The translations under genes and the position numbers were made by a program. A stretch of 64,000 nt of DNA. Source: Clostridia bacterium (lineage in GTDB: Bacteria; Bacillota; Clostridia; Lachnospirales; Lachnospiraceae). The stretch is from positions 1 through 64,000 of the forward strand of contig CAJTFD010000013.1 in assembly GCA_910575625.1 (NCBI GenBank), read 5' to 3'. The stretch's first letter is position 1. Each line of letters starts with the position of its first letter. Positions 42,055 through 50,470 of this stretch are shown here, piece by piece. The notes below the pieces were generated by a model, which saw only the letters and a list, made by a program, of their open reading frames with translations, did not search any database and was not told the origin of the DNA.

Positions 42055-44380
42055 GACGCTCAGGAATCTGTTCAAGCAGGATAAGGAGAAATTTACCGTG
42101 CCAAAGTCGGTGCAGGCGGTCATCCCGTTAAAGACCATGTGGGAGGACGGAATTTTCCTTGTGGGCAGGAACAAATATGCAAAGACCTTTAAGTTTGAGG
42201 ACATCAACTATGCCGTGGCGAGCCGTGAGGACAAGGAAGCCATGTTCCTTGAATACTCGGAACTTCTCAATGCCCTTGACAGTGGGGCGACCACGAAAAT
42301 CACCATCAACAACCGCAGGCTCAACAAGGCGGATTTTGAGCAGACCATCCTTATCCCGATGTCGGAGGACGGTCTGGATAAATACCGTAAAGAGTATAAC
42401 AAGATGCTGCTTGATAAGGCGACGGGGGCTAACTCCATCGTGCAGGATAAGTATGTGACAATCTCCGTCTGCAAGAAGAACATCGAAGAAGTGAGGAACT
42501 ATTTTGCCCGTGTCGGTGCTGACCTTATCGGGCATTTCAACCGTCTTGGCTCAAAGTGTACGGAACTGGATGCCAATGATAAGCTGCGTATCTTCCATGA
42601 TTTTTACCGTACAGGCGAGGAAACGGCGTTTTCCTTTGACATGGCACAGACCATGCGGAAAGGTCACGACTTCAAGGACTATATCTGCCCCGACTCCTTT
42701 GAGTTTGAGAAAGATTATTTCCGCATCGGCAACCGCTACGGGCGTGTGATTTTCCTTAGAGAGTATGCCGCCTATATCAAGGACAGCATGGTGGCGGAGC
42801 TTTGCGAATTAAACCGTAATATGATGCTCTCCGTTGATGTTGTCCCTGTCCCTACGGATGAAGCCGTGAGGGAGGTGGAAAACCGCCTGCTTGGGGTGGA
42901 AACCAATATCACGAACTGGCAGAGGAAGCAGAACCAGAACAACAATTTTTCCGCTGTTATCCCCTATGACTTGGAGCAGCAGAGAAAGGAAAGCAAGGAG
43001 TTCCTTGACGATTTGACGACCCGTGACCAGAGGATGGTGTTTGCGGTGCTTACGATGGTGCATACCGCAGATACCAAAGAGCAGCTTGACAATGACACGG
43101 AAGCTCTCTTAACTACTGCAAGAAAGCATCTCTGCCAGTTTGCCGTACTGAAGTATCAGCAGATGGATGGTCTGAATACCGCCCTGCCGTTCGGCGTGAG
43201 GAAGATTGATGCGTTAAGGACATTGACGACAGAGAGCCTTGCGGTGTTTATCCCATTCCGTGTGCAGGAAATCTACCATAAGGACGGTGTGTATTACGGT
43301 CAGAATGTAATCTCAAAGAACATGATTATCGCTAACCGCCGCCATCTTTTGAACGGCAATTCCTTTATCCTCGGCGTGTCTGGTGCGGGCAAATCGTTCA
43401 CGGCGAAAGAGGAAATGGTGAATATCATTTTGACTGACCCCAACGCTGATGTCTTGGTAATAGACCCCGAACGAGAGTACGCCCCTCTTGTAAAGGCGAT
43501 GCAGGGCGAGGTTATCCACATCTCGGCGACGAGCGACAACCACATCAATGCAATGGACATGAACTCTGATTACGGCGATGGTGCAAATCCTGTCATCTTG
43601 AAATCAGAGTTTATTTTATCCCTCTGCGAGCAGCTTATCGGCGGTGCAAGCCTTGGGGCAAAGCAGAAATCCATCATTGACCGCTGTACGGCGAGCGTGT
43701 ACCGCTATTATCAGCAGGGGAACTATATGGGGACGCCGCCGACCTTGCAGGACTTCCGTGAGGAATTGTTAAAGCAGGATGAGCCAGAAGCACAGGAAAT
43801 CGCCCTTGCGATTGAGCTTTTCACGGACGGCTCTCTCAATACTTTTGCAAAGCATACCAACGTAGATACCCACAGCCGCCTTATCTGCTATGATATTTTG
43901 GATTTGGGCAAACAGTTACAGCCTATCGGTATGCTTGTGGTGCTTGACAGCATTTTGAACCGCATCACGATGAACAGGGCGAAAGGCAGGAACACATTTA
44001 TTTTCATTGATGAAATTTACCTTCTGTTTCAGCATGAGTATTCTGCAAACTTCCTCTTTACCCTCTGGAAACGTGTGCGTAAGTACGGAGCGTACTGTAC
44101 TGGAATCACGCAGAATGTGGACGACCTGTTACAGAGCCATACGGCGAGGACAATGCTTGCCAACTCTGAATTTATCATCATGCTGAATCAGGCATCGACA
44201 GACCGTATCGAGCTTGCGAAGTTCCTTAACATCTCCGATTTGCAGATGAGCTATATCACGAATGTCGGTGCGGGGCAGGGGCTTTTGAAAGTCGGCAGCT
44301 CCCTTGTGCCGTTCGTTAATAAGTTCCCACGGAATACGGAGCTGTATAAGCTGATGACGACCAAATTTGGGGAGTGTTAG
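42047..44380 (+). CDS. virB4: VirB4/TraE conjugation ATPase
   Basis: The 777-residue ATPase drives assembly and transport of the type IV secretion system. Walker A GVSGAGKSFTAKEE is at about residue 443, with the DPEREYAPL loop, Walker B TFIFIDEIYLLF and a late GITQNVDDLLQSH. Size and domain order match VirB4-type proteins of Tn1549-like elements, and nothing suggests inactivation. It starts within the 3' end of the PrgI gene. Confidence 0.93.
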   Translation: MIKTLRNLFKQDKEKFTVPKSVQAVIPLKTMWEDGIFLVGRNKYAKTFKFEDINYAVASREDKEAMFLEYSELLNALDSGATTKITINNRRLNKADFEQTILIPMSEDGLDKYRKEYNKMLLDKATGANSIVQDKYVTISVCKKNIEEVRNYFARVGADLIGHFNRLGSKCTELDANDKLRIFHDFYRTGEETAFSFDMAQTMRKGHDFKDYICPDSFEFEKDYFRIGNRYGRVIFLREYAAYIKDSMVAELCELNRNMMLSVDVVPVPTDEAVREVENRLLGVETNITNWQRKQNQNNNFSAVIPYDLEQQRKESKEFLDDLTTRDQRMVFAVLTMVHTADTKEQLDNDTEALLTTARKHLCQFAVLKYQQMDGLNTALPFGVRKIDALRTLTTESLAVFIPFRVQEIYHKDGVYYGQNVISKNMIIANRRHLLNGNSFILGVSGAGKSFTAKEEMVNIILTDPNADVLVIDPEREYAPLVKAMQGEVIHISATSDNHINAMDMNSDYGDGANPVILKSEFILSLCEQLIGGASLGAKQKSIIDRCTASVYRYYQQGNYMGTPPTLQDFREELLKQDEPEAQEIALAIELFTDGSLNTFAKHTNVDTHSRLICYDILDLGKQLQPIGMLVVLDSILNRITMNRAKGRNTFIFIDEIYLLFQHEYSANFLFTLWKRVRKYGAYCTGITQNVDDLLQSHTARTMLANSEFIIMLNQASTDRIELAKFLNISDLQMSYITNVGAGQGLLKVGSSLVPFVNKFPRNTELYKLMTTKFGEC

Positions 44381-44445
44381 GATTTACCCTGTGGGCATAT
44401 CTCTATGCCCAGAAAGCAGGGCGGGATTAAGGAAAGGAGATTTTT

Positions 44446-44850
44446 ATGTCAGAGATAAGATTCCGCAATGCGGCTCACCGTGATTTCTTTCTGGAAAATA
44501 TGATGAAATGCAAAGTCAACGACTGTTACCACAGGGCATTTTTCTATGTGATGGGGATTGCGGAGGAAACAAGGAAAAATATCAATTCCATGTTTGATTT
44601 TAAGACAGACTGCATTGAGCCAGAGGGGATGCACGCAGGGTGGCAGACAAGCGGCACGGTCAAGGTCTGCCATCTTGCCTTTAACCTCTGGAACGGCTAC
44701 GCAGAGGAGGGGCGTGAGAAATATTCCACGCCAGAGGAATTGTTCTGCTGCGAGTTCGCCCCATATTTCATGGAGGGCATCAAGGTAAGGTATCCCGAAT
44801 ATTGCAGGGATTTACCTGCCCCTAAAAAGCAGACGGAGCATACACGGTAA
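44446..44850 (+). CDS. DUF6075-like ICE protein
   Basis: The 134-residue soluble protein (FRNAAHRDFFLENMMKCKVN, YHRAFFYVMGIAEETRKNI, CHLAFNLWNGYAEEG) occurs between VirB4 and sortase in related ICEs. I recall it as DUF6075 but did not check. The 65 bp before it hold a hairpin (GGGCATA / TATGCCC, about 44394-44411). Confidence 0.6.
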   Translation: MSEIRFRNAAHRDFFLENMMKCKVNDCYHRAFFYVMGIAEETRKNINSMFDFKTDCIEPEGMHAGWQTSGTVKVCHLAFNLWNGYAEEGREKYSTPEELFCCEFAPYFMEGIKVRYPEYCRDLPAPKKQTEHTR

Positions 44851-44879
44851 ATAAAAAATAGCAAAGAAAGGATATGCCT

Positions 44880-45665
44880 ATGAATTTGAAAAACTATAAA
44901 ACCATTATCTGTATCGCCGCCGCTGTCGTCTTTTTGGGAGCAGCGGTTTTTTGCGGCTTTAAGATTTACAGCCATTATCAGCAGATAGACGAGCAGACCG
45001 AAGCCTTTGCGGAGATTGCCGAGGTCGTGGAGAACGCCGAACCAGAGGAAGAACCGCCAAAAGATAAAGATACGCCTGTCAGCGAGGGCGAGGATATTCT
45101 TGCGAAATACAAGGAGCTGTATTTGCAGAATGAGGATACGGTCGGTTGGATTGCCATTGATGGAACAACCATCAATTACCCTGTCATGCAGAGCAGGAAT
45201 AACCCGAATTTTTATCTGAAGCACAACTTTGAAAAGCAATACAGCGATTTGGGAGTGCCATATATCCAAGAGGACTGCGACATTCTCACAAGCGACAATC
45301 TGATTATTTACGGACACCACATCAAAGGCGGCAGGATGTTTGGGGCGTTGGAAGATTACAAATCCAAGAGCTTTTATGAGAAGAATAAGACTATCCAGTT
45401 TGACACCCTCACGGAGCAGGGTAAGTATGAAATCATTGCCGTATTTAAGACCGTGGCGTACAGTTCACAGGGCTACCGCTATTATGATTTTGTCAATGCA
45501 GAGAATGAAAAAGAATTTGATGCCTATGTCGGGAAGTGTAAGGAGCTTGCCTTGTATGATACGGGCGTGACCGCTGAATACGGCGATAAACTCATTACCC
45601 TGTCCACCTGCGAATATTCCGCACAGAACGGCAGGCTCGTAGTCGTGGCAAAAAAGGTAAACTGA
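44880..45665 (+). CDS. Class B sortase
   Basis: The 261-residue enzyme has an N-terminal membrane anchor (TIICIAAAVVFLGAAVFCGF), a linker rich in acidic residues and a sortase B domain. The domain shows VGWIAIDGTTINYPVMQS, the His in IIYGHHIKGGRMF, the nucleophile in ITLSTCEYS and the Arg in NGRLVVVA. It attaches ICE-encoded surface proteins to the cell wall or trims the secretion apparatus. ATG 44880 gives better ribosome-site spacing than ATG 44874. Confidence 0.9.
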   Translation: MNLKNYKTIICIAAAVVFLGAAVFCGFKIYSHYQQIDEQTEAFAEIAEVVENAEPEEEPPKDKDTPVSEGEDILAKYKELYLQNEDTVGWIAIDGTTINYPVMQSRNNPNFYLKHNFEKQYSDLGVPYIQEDCDILTSDNLIIYGHHIKGGRMFGALEDYKSKSFYEKNKTIQFDTLTEQGKYEIIAVFKTVAYSSQGYRYYDFVNAENEKEFDAYVGKCKELALYDTGVTAEYGDKLITLSTCEYSAQNGRLVVVAKKVN

Positions 45666-45703
45666 TATGACCGCAAATCCTCTGGGAAAGGAGGTCGATG
45701 TTT

Positions 45704-47497
45704 ATGGCTGATATAAAGACCAGAGATGCGGTCAAAGGCACGATAAAGACCTTAGACAAAGCTGCCATTGCGGGGGAACGCATGAAGTCCGCCTATGCCA
45801 AGACAAAGGATAAAGCGGAGCAGGGATATTACGCAGAGGAAAATTCCCCCACGGAATATGCCGCCGATAAGTTCTCCCATGCTTCGGGGCGTATCAAGGA
45901 CGAGGGAATCCATCAATTCAATAAGCAGGGGCAGAAAAACGTCCAGACCACAAAGGAGAATATCGGCAGGGCAAAGGATAAAATCGCTGAATTTAAGACC
46001 AAACGTGCGGTGAAAGCCGCAGAGCAGAAAAAAGCACAGGCTGTTGCAGAACAGAACGGCTCGCTGATCCGAAACGGGGCAGCGAGCCGTTCTCCTGTCC
46101 CCGATGTTCCCATGCAAAGTGAAACGCCCCAGACAGGGGCAAACCAGTTGATAAAGACAAGACAGCAGGGGAAAAAGACCATCAAGACCACAGCCAGAAA
46201 TGCGGAGAGAACCGTCAAGACCACAGCAAAAGGGACGGTCAAGGCGACGGAAAAAGGCGTAAAAACCGCAAAGGCGACATCAAAGACGGCGATTAAGACC
46301 AGGTCGCAGACCGCAAAGGCGGCACAGAAAACGGCGAAAGCATCTGCCAAAGCCGCCCAGAAAACAGCACAGACCGCAAAAGCTACGGCAAAGGCGACAG
46401 CCGAAGCAACGAAAGTAACCGTCAGAGCCACCATTGCGGCGGTCAAAGCGATTATCGCAGGGACTAAGGCGTTGATTTCCGCCCTTATCGCAGGCGGTTG
46501 GGTTGCCATTGTGATAATCCTTATCGTTGTCCTGCTTGGGTGTGCTGTTTCCCTGTTCGGGGGCGGCAGCGACAGCACTTCCTATACCCCTGTCAGTGCG
46601 GAAGTGGAAGCCTACACGCCGCTGATACAGAAGTATGCGAAGCAGTACGGCATCCCCGAATATGTGGAGCTTATCAAAGCGGTGATGATGCAGGAATCTG
46701 GGGGAAAGGGCAGCGACCCGATGCAGGCGGCGGAGGGGAGCTTCAACAAAAAGTACCCCCATGAGCCGAACGGCATCAAAGACCCCGAATATTCCATCGA
46801 ATGCGGCGTGCAGGAATTAAAAGCCGCCCTCACATCAGCTGAGGTGGAAAGCCCGATTGACATGGAACGTATTAAGCTCGCCTTGCAGGGCTATAACTTC
46901 GGAAACGGCTATATCTCATGGGCAAAGACCAACTACGGCGGCTATTCCTATGCAAATGCGGTGGAATTTTCTGCGATGCAGGCGGCAAGGTTAGGTTGGG
47001 AAAAGTACGGCGACACGCAGTACCCCGCTCATGTGTTACGCTATTATCCATACGGACGGGCGTTTACAAGCGGCGGCAACCAAGCCATTGTGGAGGTTGC
47101 CTTAACGCAGCTCGGCAATGAGGGCGGACAGCCTTATTGGAGCTGGTATGGATTTGACGGGCGTGTGGAATGGTGTGCCTGTTTTGTTTCGTGGTGCAGT
47201 GAACAGTGCGGCTATCTGGAAAGCGGCATCATCCCGAAGTTTTCCCTCTGTTCGGATGGCGTGGACTGGTTTAAAGGTAAAGGGCAATGGCAGGACAAGA
47301 ACTATGAGCCGCAGGCAGGCGATATTATTTTCTTTGATTGGGGAAATGACGGCTTAATCGACCATGTGGGAATCGTGGAGAAATGCGAGAATGGCATGGT
47401 TTATACCGTGGAGGGCAACTCTGGGGATGCTTGTAAGCAGCAGAGCTATCTAGTCGGGAGCAGTTCTATCTACGGTTACGGTTTGCCTGCTTATTAG
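45704..47497 (+). CDS. Conjugation cell-wall hydrolase: lysozyme-like plus CHAP
   Basis: The 597-residue protein has a long cytoplasmic Lys/Ala/Thr-rich region (residues about 1-240, with TAKATAEATKVTVRA-like repeats). One membrane segment follows (WVAIVIILIVVLLGCAVSLF), then a lysozyme-like transglycosylase (YVELIKAVMMQESGGKGSDP) and a CHAP amidase/endopeptidase (VEWCACFVSWCSEQCGYLES, DHVGIVEKCENGMVYTVEGN). Such VirB1-like enzymes open the peptidoglycan for the conjugation channel. ATG 45704 has GGAGGT at good spacing. Confidence 0.9.
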   Translation: MADIKTRDAVKGTIKTLDKAAIAGERMKSAYAKTKDKAEQGYYAEENSPTEYAADKFSHASGRIKDEGIHQFNKQGQKNVQTTKENIGRAKDKIAEFKTKRAVKAAEQKKAQAVAEQNGSLIRNGAASRSPVPDVPMQSETPQTGANQLIKTRQQGKKTIKTTARNAERTVKTTAKGTVKATEKGVKTAKATSKTAIKTRSQTAKAAQKTAKASAKAAQKTAQTAKATAKATAEATKVTVRATIAAVKAIIAGTKALISALIAGGWVAIVIILIVVLLGCAVSLFGGGSDSTSYTPVSAEVEAYTPLIQKYAKQYGIPEYVELIKAVMMQESGGKGSDPMQAAEGSFNKKYPHEPNGIKDPEYSIECGVQELKAALTSAEVESPIDMERIKLALQGYNFGNGYISWAKTNYGGYSYANAVEFSAMQAARLGWEKYGDTQYPAHVLRYYPYGRAFTSGGNQAIVEVALTQLGNEGGQPYWSWYGFDGRVEWCACFVSWCSEQCGYLESGIIPKFSLCSDGVDWFKGKGQWQDKNYEPQAGDIIFFDWGNDGLIDHVGIVEKCENGMVYTVEGNSGDACKQQSYLVGSSSIYGYGLPAY

Positions 47498-47513
47498 GAA
47501 AAAAGCGAAAGAA

Positions 47514-47553
47514 TACCAGAGGTTTATTCCTCTGGCTCTTTTGCTTTACATAG
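47514..47553. repeat. Cassette-flanking repeat, left copy
   Basis: This 40-bp stretch (terminator plus the last codons of the FUSC-like gene) is about 80 percent identical by eye to 49200-49239. That stretch covers the terminator and last codons of the XRE gene. The two encode similar tails on the minus strand (CKAKEPEE and CKAKKPGE). Confidence 0.6.
47516..47542. terminator. Bidirectional terminator between convergent genes
   Basis: CCAGAGG (47516-47522) pairs with CCTCTGG (47529-47535), followed by CTCTTTT. It overlaps the last codons of the minus-strand gene. A close copy is at 49202-49229. Confidence 0.65.
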
Positions 47554-48069
47554 CGGTAGTATCCTATATAGTCGTTTCCTTTGAAGTTGATGGAATGGAA
47601 TAGTGTTTACAATTAACGAAATCACTATTCCTAATGAAGTATCAATAATTCTGCTCCATGCAAAATATAAAGGACTGATGTCTTTTTCATGGGTTATAGT
47701 TACACACAAGAATACAACACACATTAAAGCTGTCCCATTTTTTTGCTTCAAAAGCAGAGATAAGTAAATAATTGGTATAAGCATTAGAGATAAAATCAAT
47801 TCTCTGAATAATTCTGGATAAATAGTAACGAGAACTCTTTCCATAGTTAAAAAGAGCATCCCCAATATACCGCCGATTATAGTGGATATTTCTCTGCTTT
47901 TTGCGATAATTAAACTGTTCTCTATATCTGGCTGGGTACATAGTATAGATGCAATTACCGCATAGAAAGGAACGCTATCATTTCTGAAGCTGTCTATTAA
48001 AAAACATAGGAATACCGAAATTACAGTCTTAACAGTCCTTAGACCGATTTTAGGGGATTTATTTTTCAT
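47524..48069 (-). CDS. FUSC/aromatic acid exporter-like membrane protein
   Basis: The 181-residue protein has several hydrophobic segments (TVKTVISVFLCFLIDSF, EISTIIGGILGMLFLTM, LILSLMLIPIIYLSLLL, IIDTSLGIVISLIVNTI). The first part (LRTVKTVISVFLCFL, SVPFYAVIASILC) resembles the N-terminal half of FUSC/YgaE-type exporters. It overlaps the end of the PEBP gene by 11 bp and is co-transcribed with it. Its C-terminal CKAKEPEE appears derived from the XRE gene end, so the last codons may be a recombination scar. Confidence 0.65.
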   Translation of the reverse strand: MKNKSPKIGLRTVKTVISVFLCFLIDSFRNDSVPFYAVIASILCTQPDIENSLIIAKSREISTIIGGILGMLFLTMERVLVTIYPELFRELILSLMLIPIIYLSLLLKQKNGTALMCVVFLCVTITHEKDISPLYFAWSRIIDTSLGIVISLIVNTIPFHQLQRKRLYRILPLCKAKEPEE

Positions 48070-48559
48070 AGATTCCTTTTAATACGGCTTCTTCAAGGAT
48101 ATGTCCTTCCATTTGTTCATAGAGTTCATTAAGGTAGAATCCTCTTTTTAAGTCAAGAACTTTATCAAGTGCAAATATATGGAGTTCATATGTATGTGCT
48201 TTATCGGGAGGTGTCATGCCGCCATAACAACTTGCCTGCTCTCTGTTCTGTTGATTTCCTTGTACGCTTATCCAACTGTTTGCCCCTTGTATGAAATCAG
48301 TTGCCGTCTGGCTTTCATTTTCTTTCACTTCCCTTTTTTTCAGATTTGCCCCTAGCCAATGAATCCATGTAAACCCAACAACTGGATAAGCGTCTTTATC
48401 CTCTAAAACAAACGCAAAAGAAGATGTATTCTCTGGTGCATTTTCAATTTTAAAAGGCAAGGAATACGATGGGACATTATTTTCATTAAAGTATGTGCCA
48501 TACCCGCCGTATTTTTTTGAGATAAATCCGTTAATAATTCCTGTACTTGTAACAATCAT
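48059..48559 (-). CDS. YbhB/YbcL-like PEBP-family protein
   Basis: The 166-residue protein shows the phosphatidylethanolamine-binding fold: PSYSLPFKIENAPENTSSFA, DKDAYPVVGFTWIHWLGANL, YGGMTPPDKAHTYELHIFAL. These include the D-x-D region, the H-W motif and GxxPP. Bacterial members are of uncertain role, perhaps binding small anions or lipids. ATG at 48559 is preceded by CAGGAG; a longer frame to 48595 is less likely. It lies between the HxlR regulator and the FUSC-like gene in one minus-strand operon. Confidence 0.85.
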   Translation of the reverse strand: MIVTSTGIINGFISKKYGGYGTYFNENNVPSYSLPFKIENAPENTSSFAFVLEDKDAYPVVGFTWIHWLGANLKKREVKENESQTATDFIQGANSWISVQGNQQNREQASCYGGMTPPDKAHTYELHIFALDKVLDLKRGFYLNELYEQMEGHILEEAVLKGIYEK

Positions 48560-48623
48560 TTCTATAATCTCCTGTTCATTTATTTTTATAAACATAATAA
48601 CAGGGACATAGAATGGCGTAAAT

Positions 48624-48643
48624 TACCCACTTTTTTGTGGGTA
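48624..48643. promoter_or_regulatory. Palindrome between HxlR and PEBP genes
   Basis: TACCCAC and GTGGGTA flank a six-T centre. It lies just past the HxlR stop and about 65 bp before the PEBP start. It could be an HxlR operator or a processing hairpin. On the minus strand no T tract follows. Confidence 0.45.
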
Positions 48644-48644
48644 T

Positions 48645-49010
48645 TCAGTCGGGTATGACATTTTTGCTGATTAGCTCTTCTTCCCTGCCATTGTTTTTCA
48701 GATATTCGATGCCAATATGCTGCATTATTTTCAATGCTTCTAAAATTTGTTTCCCCATCGGCTCAGTCAAAAAATATTCCACATGTAATGGATAGCCAGA
48801 ATAGGATTTTTTATCGACAAGACCATATTCCATAAGTTCTTTTAAATGTTCCATAAGCATTTTTTGTGTGATTCCCTCAATGTCCTGTTCTAACTTTGAA
48901 AGAGAAGTTGCCCCTAGCCGAAGCCGCCACAATATGATTGGTTTCCATTTACCTTTAATCATATCGTGAACTAATTCTAAAGGGCAGGTATAATCGTTTC
49001 TTAATTTCAT
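48645..49010 (-). CDS. HxlR-family transcription regulator
   Basis: The 121-residue winged-helix protein has CPLELVHDMIKGKWKPIILW, LGATSLSKLEQDIEGITQKM, LMEHLKELMEYGLV and HVEYFLTEPMG, the standard HxlR pattern with its N-terminal Cys. HxlR proteins respond to electrophiles or oxidants and usually control an adjacent gene. Here the PEBP and FUSC-like genes follow on the same strand. Confidence 0.9.
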   Translation of the reverse strand: MKLRNDYTCPLELVHDMIKGKWKPIILWRLRLGATSLSKLEQDIEGITQKMLMEHLKELMEYGLVDKKSYSGYPLHVEYFLTEPMGKQILEALKIMQHIGIEYLKNNGREEELISKNVIPD

Positions 49011-49201
49011 AGGTTATCATCTCCTGTTAGATAGTTTACAATGATTTCTCTTATTTTTCCAGAGTTTCAGCAAGCAACAGTTGATATTTTATGTTTTTTC
49101 AGACATTTTGGATTTTAGAGATGATTTTTTGAAGAGCTGGAAGAGTGTTCTGGCTTTATAAGTTGGTTAGATGTTTGTAAGATATTATAATAAAAGGAAA
49201 A

Positions 49202-49229
49202 CCAGAGGTTCTATTCCCCTGGCTTTTTT
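49202..49229. terminator. Terminator at the end of the XRE gene
   Basis: CCAGAGG (49202-49208) pairs with CCCCTGG (49216-49222), followed by C and six T. It is the right copy of the cassette-flanking repeat. Confidence 0.6.
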
Positions 49230-49564
49230 GCCTTGCATATGCCTTGTGCTGTCCCTGCTATGATAGTCAGTTCTGAATCATCGAATGTATCAAAAAGTGC
49301 ATCTAACTGACGGCGTAGGGTTGTTTTTTCTATCGGGCTGTCAGAATGTATGTATTGGTCTACGGATATGTGGAACATTGTCACAAGCTGAATAAATAAC
49401 TGAAAGCTCGGATATTGCCCCTCTTTTTCAATAGACTGCAAATGTCTTGCCGAAATACCAAGCTCCTCTGCTAATTCCTCTCTGGTAATCCTCTGTTGTT
49501 CACGGGCTTTCATAATCGCCTGCCTTAATTCGATAAAGTCAAAATGTCCTGCAACTTCACTCAT
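49211..49564 (-). CDS. XRE-family regulator of ICE
   Basis: The 117-residue protein has an N-terminal helix-turn-helix (LRQAIMKAREQQRITREELA, LGISARHLQSIEKEG) and a C-terminal helical part. It corresponds to the small HTH regulators seen divergent to the accessory genes in Tn1549-like elements. It is transcribed divergently from the response regulator gene, with 240 bp between. The last residues (CKAKKPGE) and following terminator are duplicated at 47514. Confidence 0.85.
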   Translation of the reverse strand: MSEVAGHFDFIELRQAIMKAREQQRITREELAEELGISARHLQSIEKEGQYPSFQLFIQLVTMFHISVDQYIHSDSPIEKTTLRRQLDALFDTFDDSELTIIAGTAQGICKAKKPGE

Positions 49565-49700
49565 TTTTTCACCACCTATACTGATAATTTTTACTCTATA
49601 TATTTTACTGAAATGAGAGTTCTGCTTAAACGATGTGAAATTTCTTAAAACAAGAGATTTGATTTCTGTATGATGGCGATAAAAATTCGTATTTGCACAT

Positions 49701-49729
49701 TTGATTAGAGCAAAGAGATTTTTTATAAT
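49701..49729 (+). promoter_or_regulatory. Sigma-A-type promoter of two-component operon
   Basis: TTGATT at 49701-49706 and a perfect TATAAT at 49724-49729 are separated by 17 bp. It lies about 75 bp before the response regulator start. Confidence 0.65.
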
Positions 49730-49756
49730 GAGTAAAACAGAAAGATGTTAAAATTC

Positions 49757-49777
49757 ATACTCCATACACACGGAGAT
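49757..49777. promoter_or_regulatory. Shared CTCC/GGAG dyad, copy 1
   Basis: The 21-bp stretch starts ATACTCCA and ends GGAGAT. A near-copy lies at 51985-52006 before the transporter operon, so both may bind the same regulator. This one lies downstream of the predicted promoter, in the leader. Confidence 0.4.
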
Positions 49778-49804
49778 GCTAAGATAAACTTGGAGGTGGT
49801 CTTT

Positions 49805-50470
49805 ATGGCAAAAATATTGATAGTTGAAGATAATGCAGATACAAATGAAGCACTCTCTGAATATTTGCAGGAAGCAGGACATGAAATCATATCTGCATAT
49901 GACGGAACGGAAGCATTAGAGCTTTTTTCAAATAACACAGTGGATTTGATTGTCCTTGATATTATGCTGCCGACAATGTCTGGGCTTGCTGTATTAAATG
50001 CTGTCCGAAAGACAAGCCAGATACCTGTTATCATGCTCACGGCGTTAGAGGACGAATATACGCAGGTATCGAGCTTTGATTGTCTGGCAGACGATTATAT
50101 GACAAAGCCGTTTTCAATGGTTGTGCTTGGGAAACGTATCACGGCATTGCTGCGTCGGGCAGGGGTAAAGGATGAGCCAAACATATGGAAATATGGTGAT
50201 TTGACCGTAGATTTTTCTGGGTATTCGGCTTGTAATCAGAATGGGAAAGTTGATGTAACACCCAAAGAGCTTGATTTGCTGAAGCTGTTGGTTGAGCATA
50301 AAGGACTGGTGCTGTCACGGTCACAGATATTAAATGCGGTATGGGGAGATGATTCTTTCGTTATAGACCGTATTGTTGACAGCTATATCAGAAATCTCCG
50401 TAAAAAATTGGAGCTTGACTGCATTGTTACTGTCAAGGGGATTGGATATAAATTAGAGGTGGATGCATGA
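49805..50470 (+). CDS. OmpR-family response regulator
   Basis: The 221-residue protein has a receiver (VEDNADTN, Asp52 in VLDIMLPTMSG, K in MTKPFS) and a C-terminal winged helix (DVTPKELDLLKLLVEHKGLV, DRIVDSYIRNLRKKL). With the overlapping kinase gene and the FtsX-type transporters it forms a module like those sensing peptide antibiotics. ATG 49805 follows GGAGGTGG. Confidence 0.9.
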   Translation: MAKILIVEDNADTNEALSEYLQEAGHEIISAYDGTEALELFSNNTVDLIVLDIMLPTMSGLAVLNAVRKTSQIPVIMLTALEDEYTQVSSFDCLADDYMTKPFSMVVLGKRITALLRRAGVKDEPNIWKYGDLTVDFSGYSACNQNGKVDVTPKELDLLKLLVEHKGLVLSRSQILNAVWGDDSFVIDRIVDSYIRNLRKKLELDCIVTVKGIGYKLEVDA

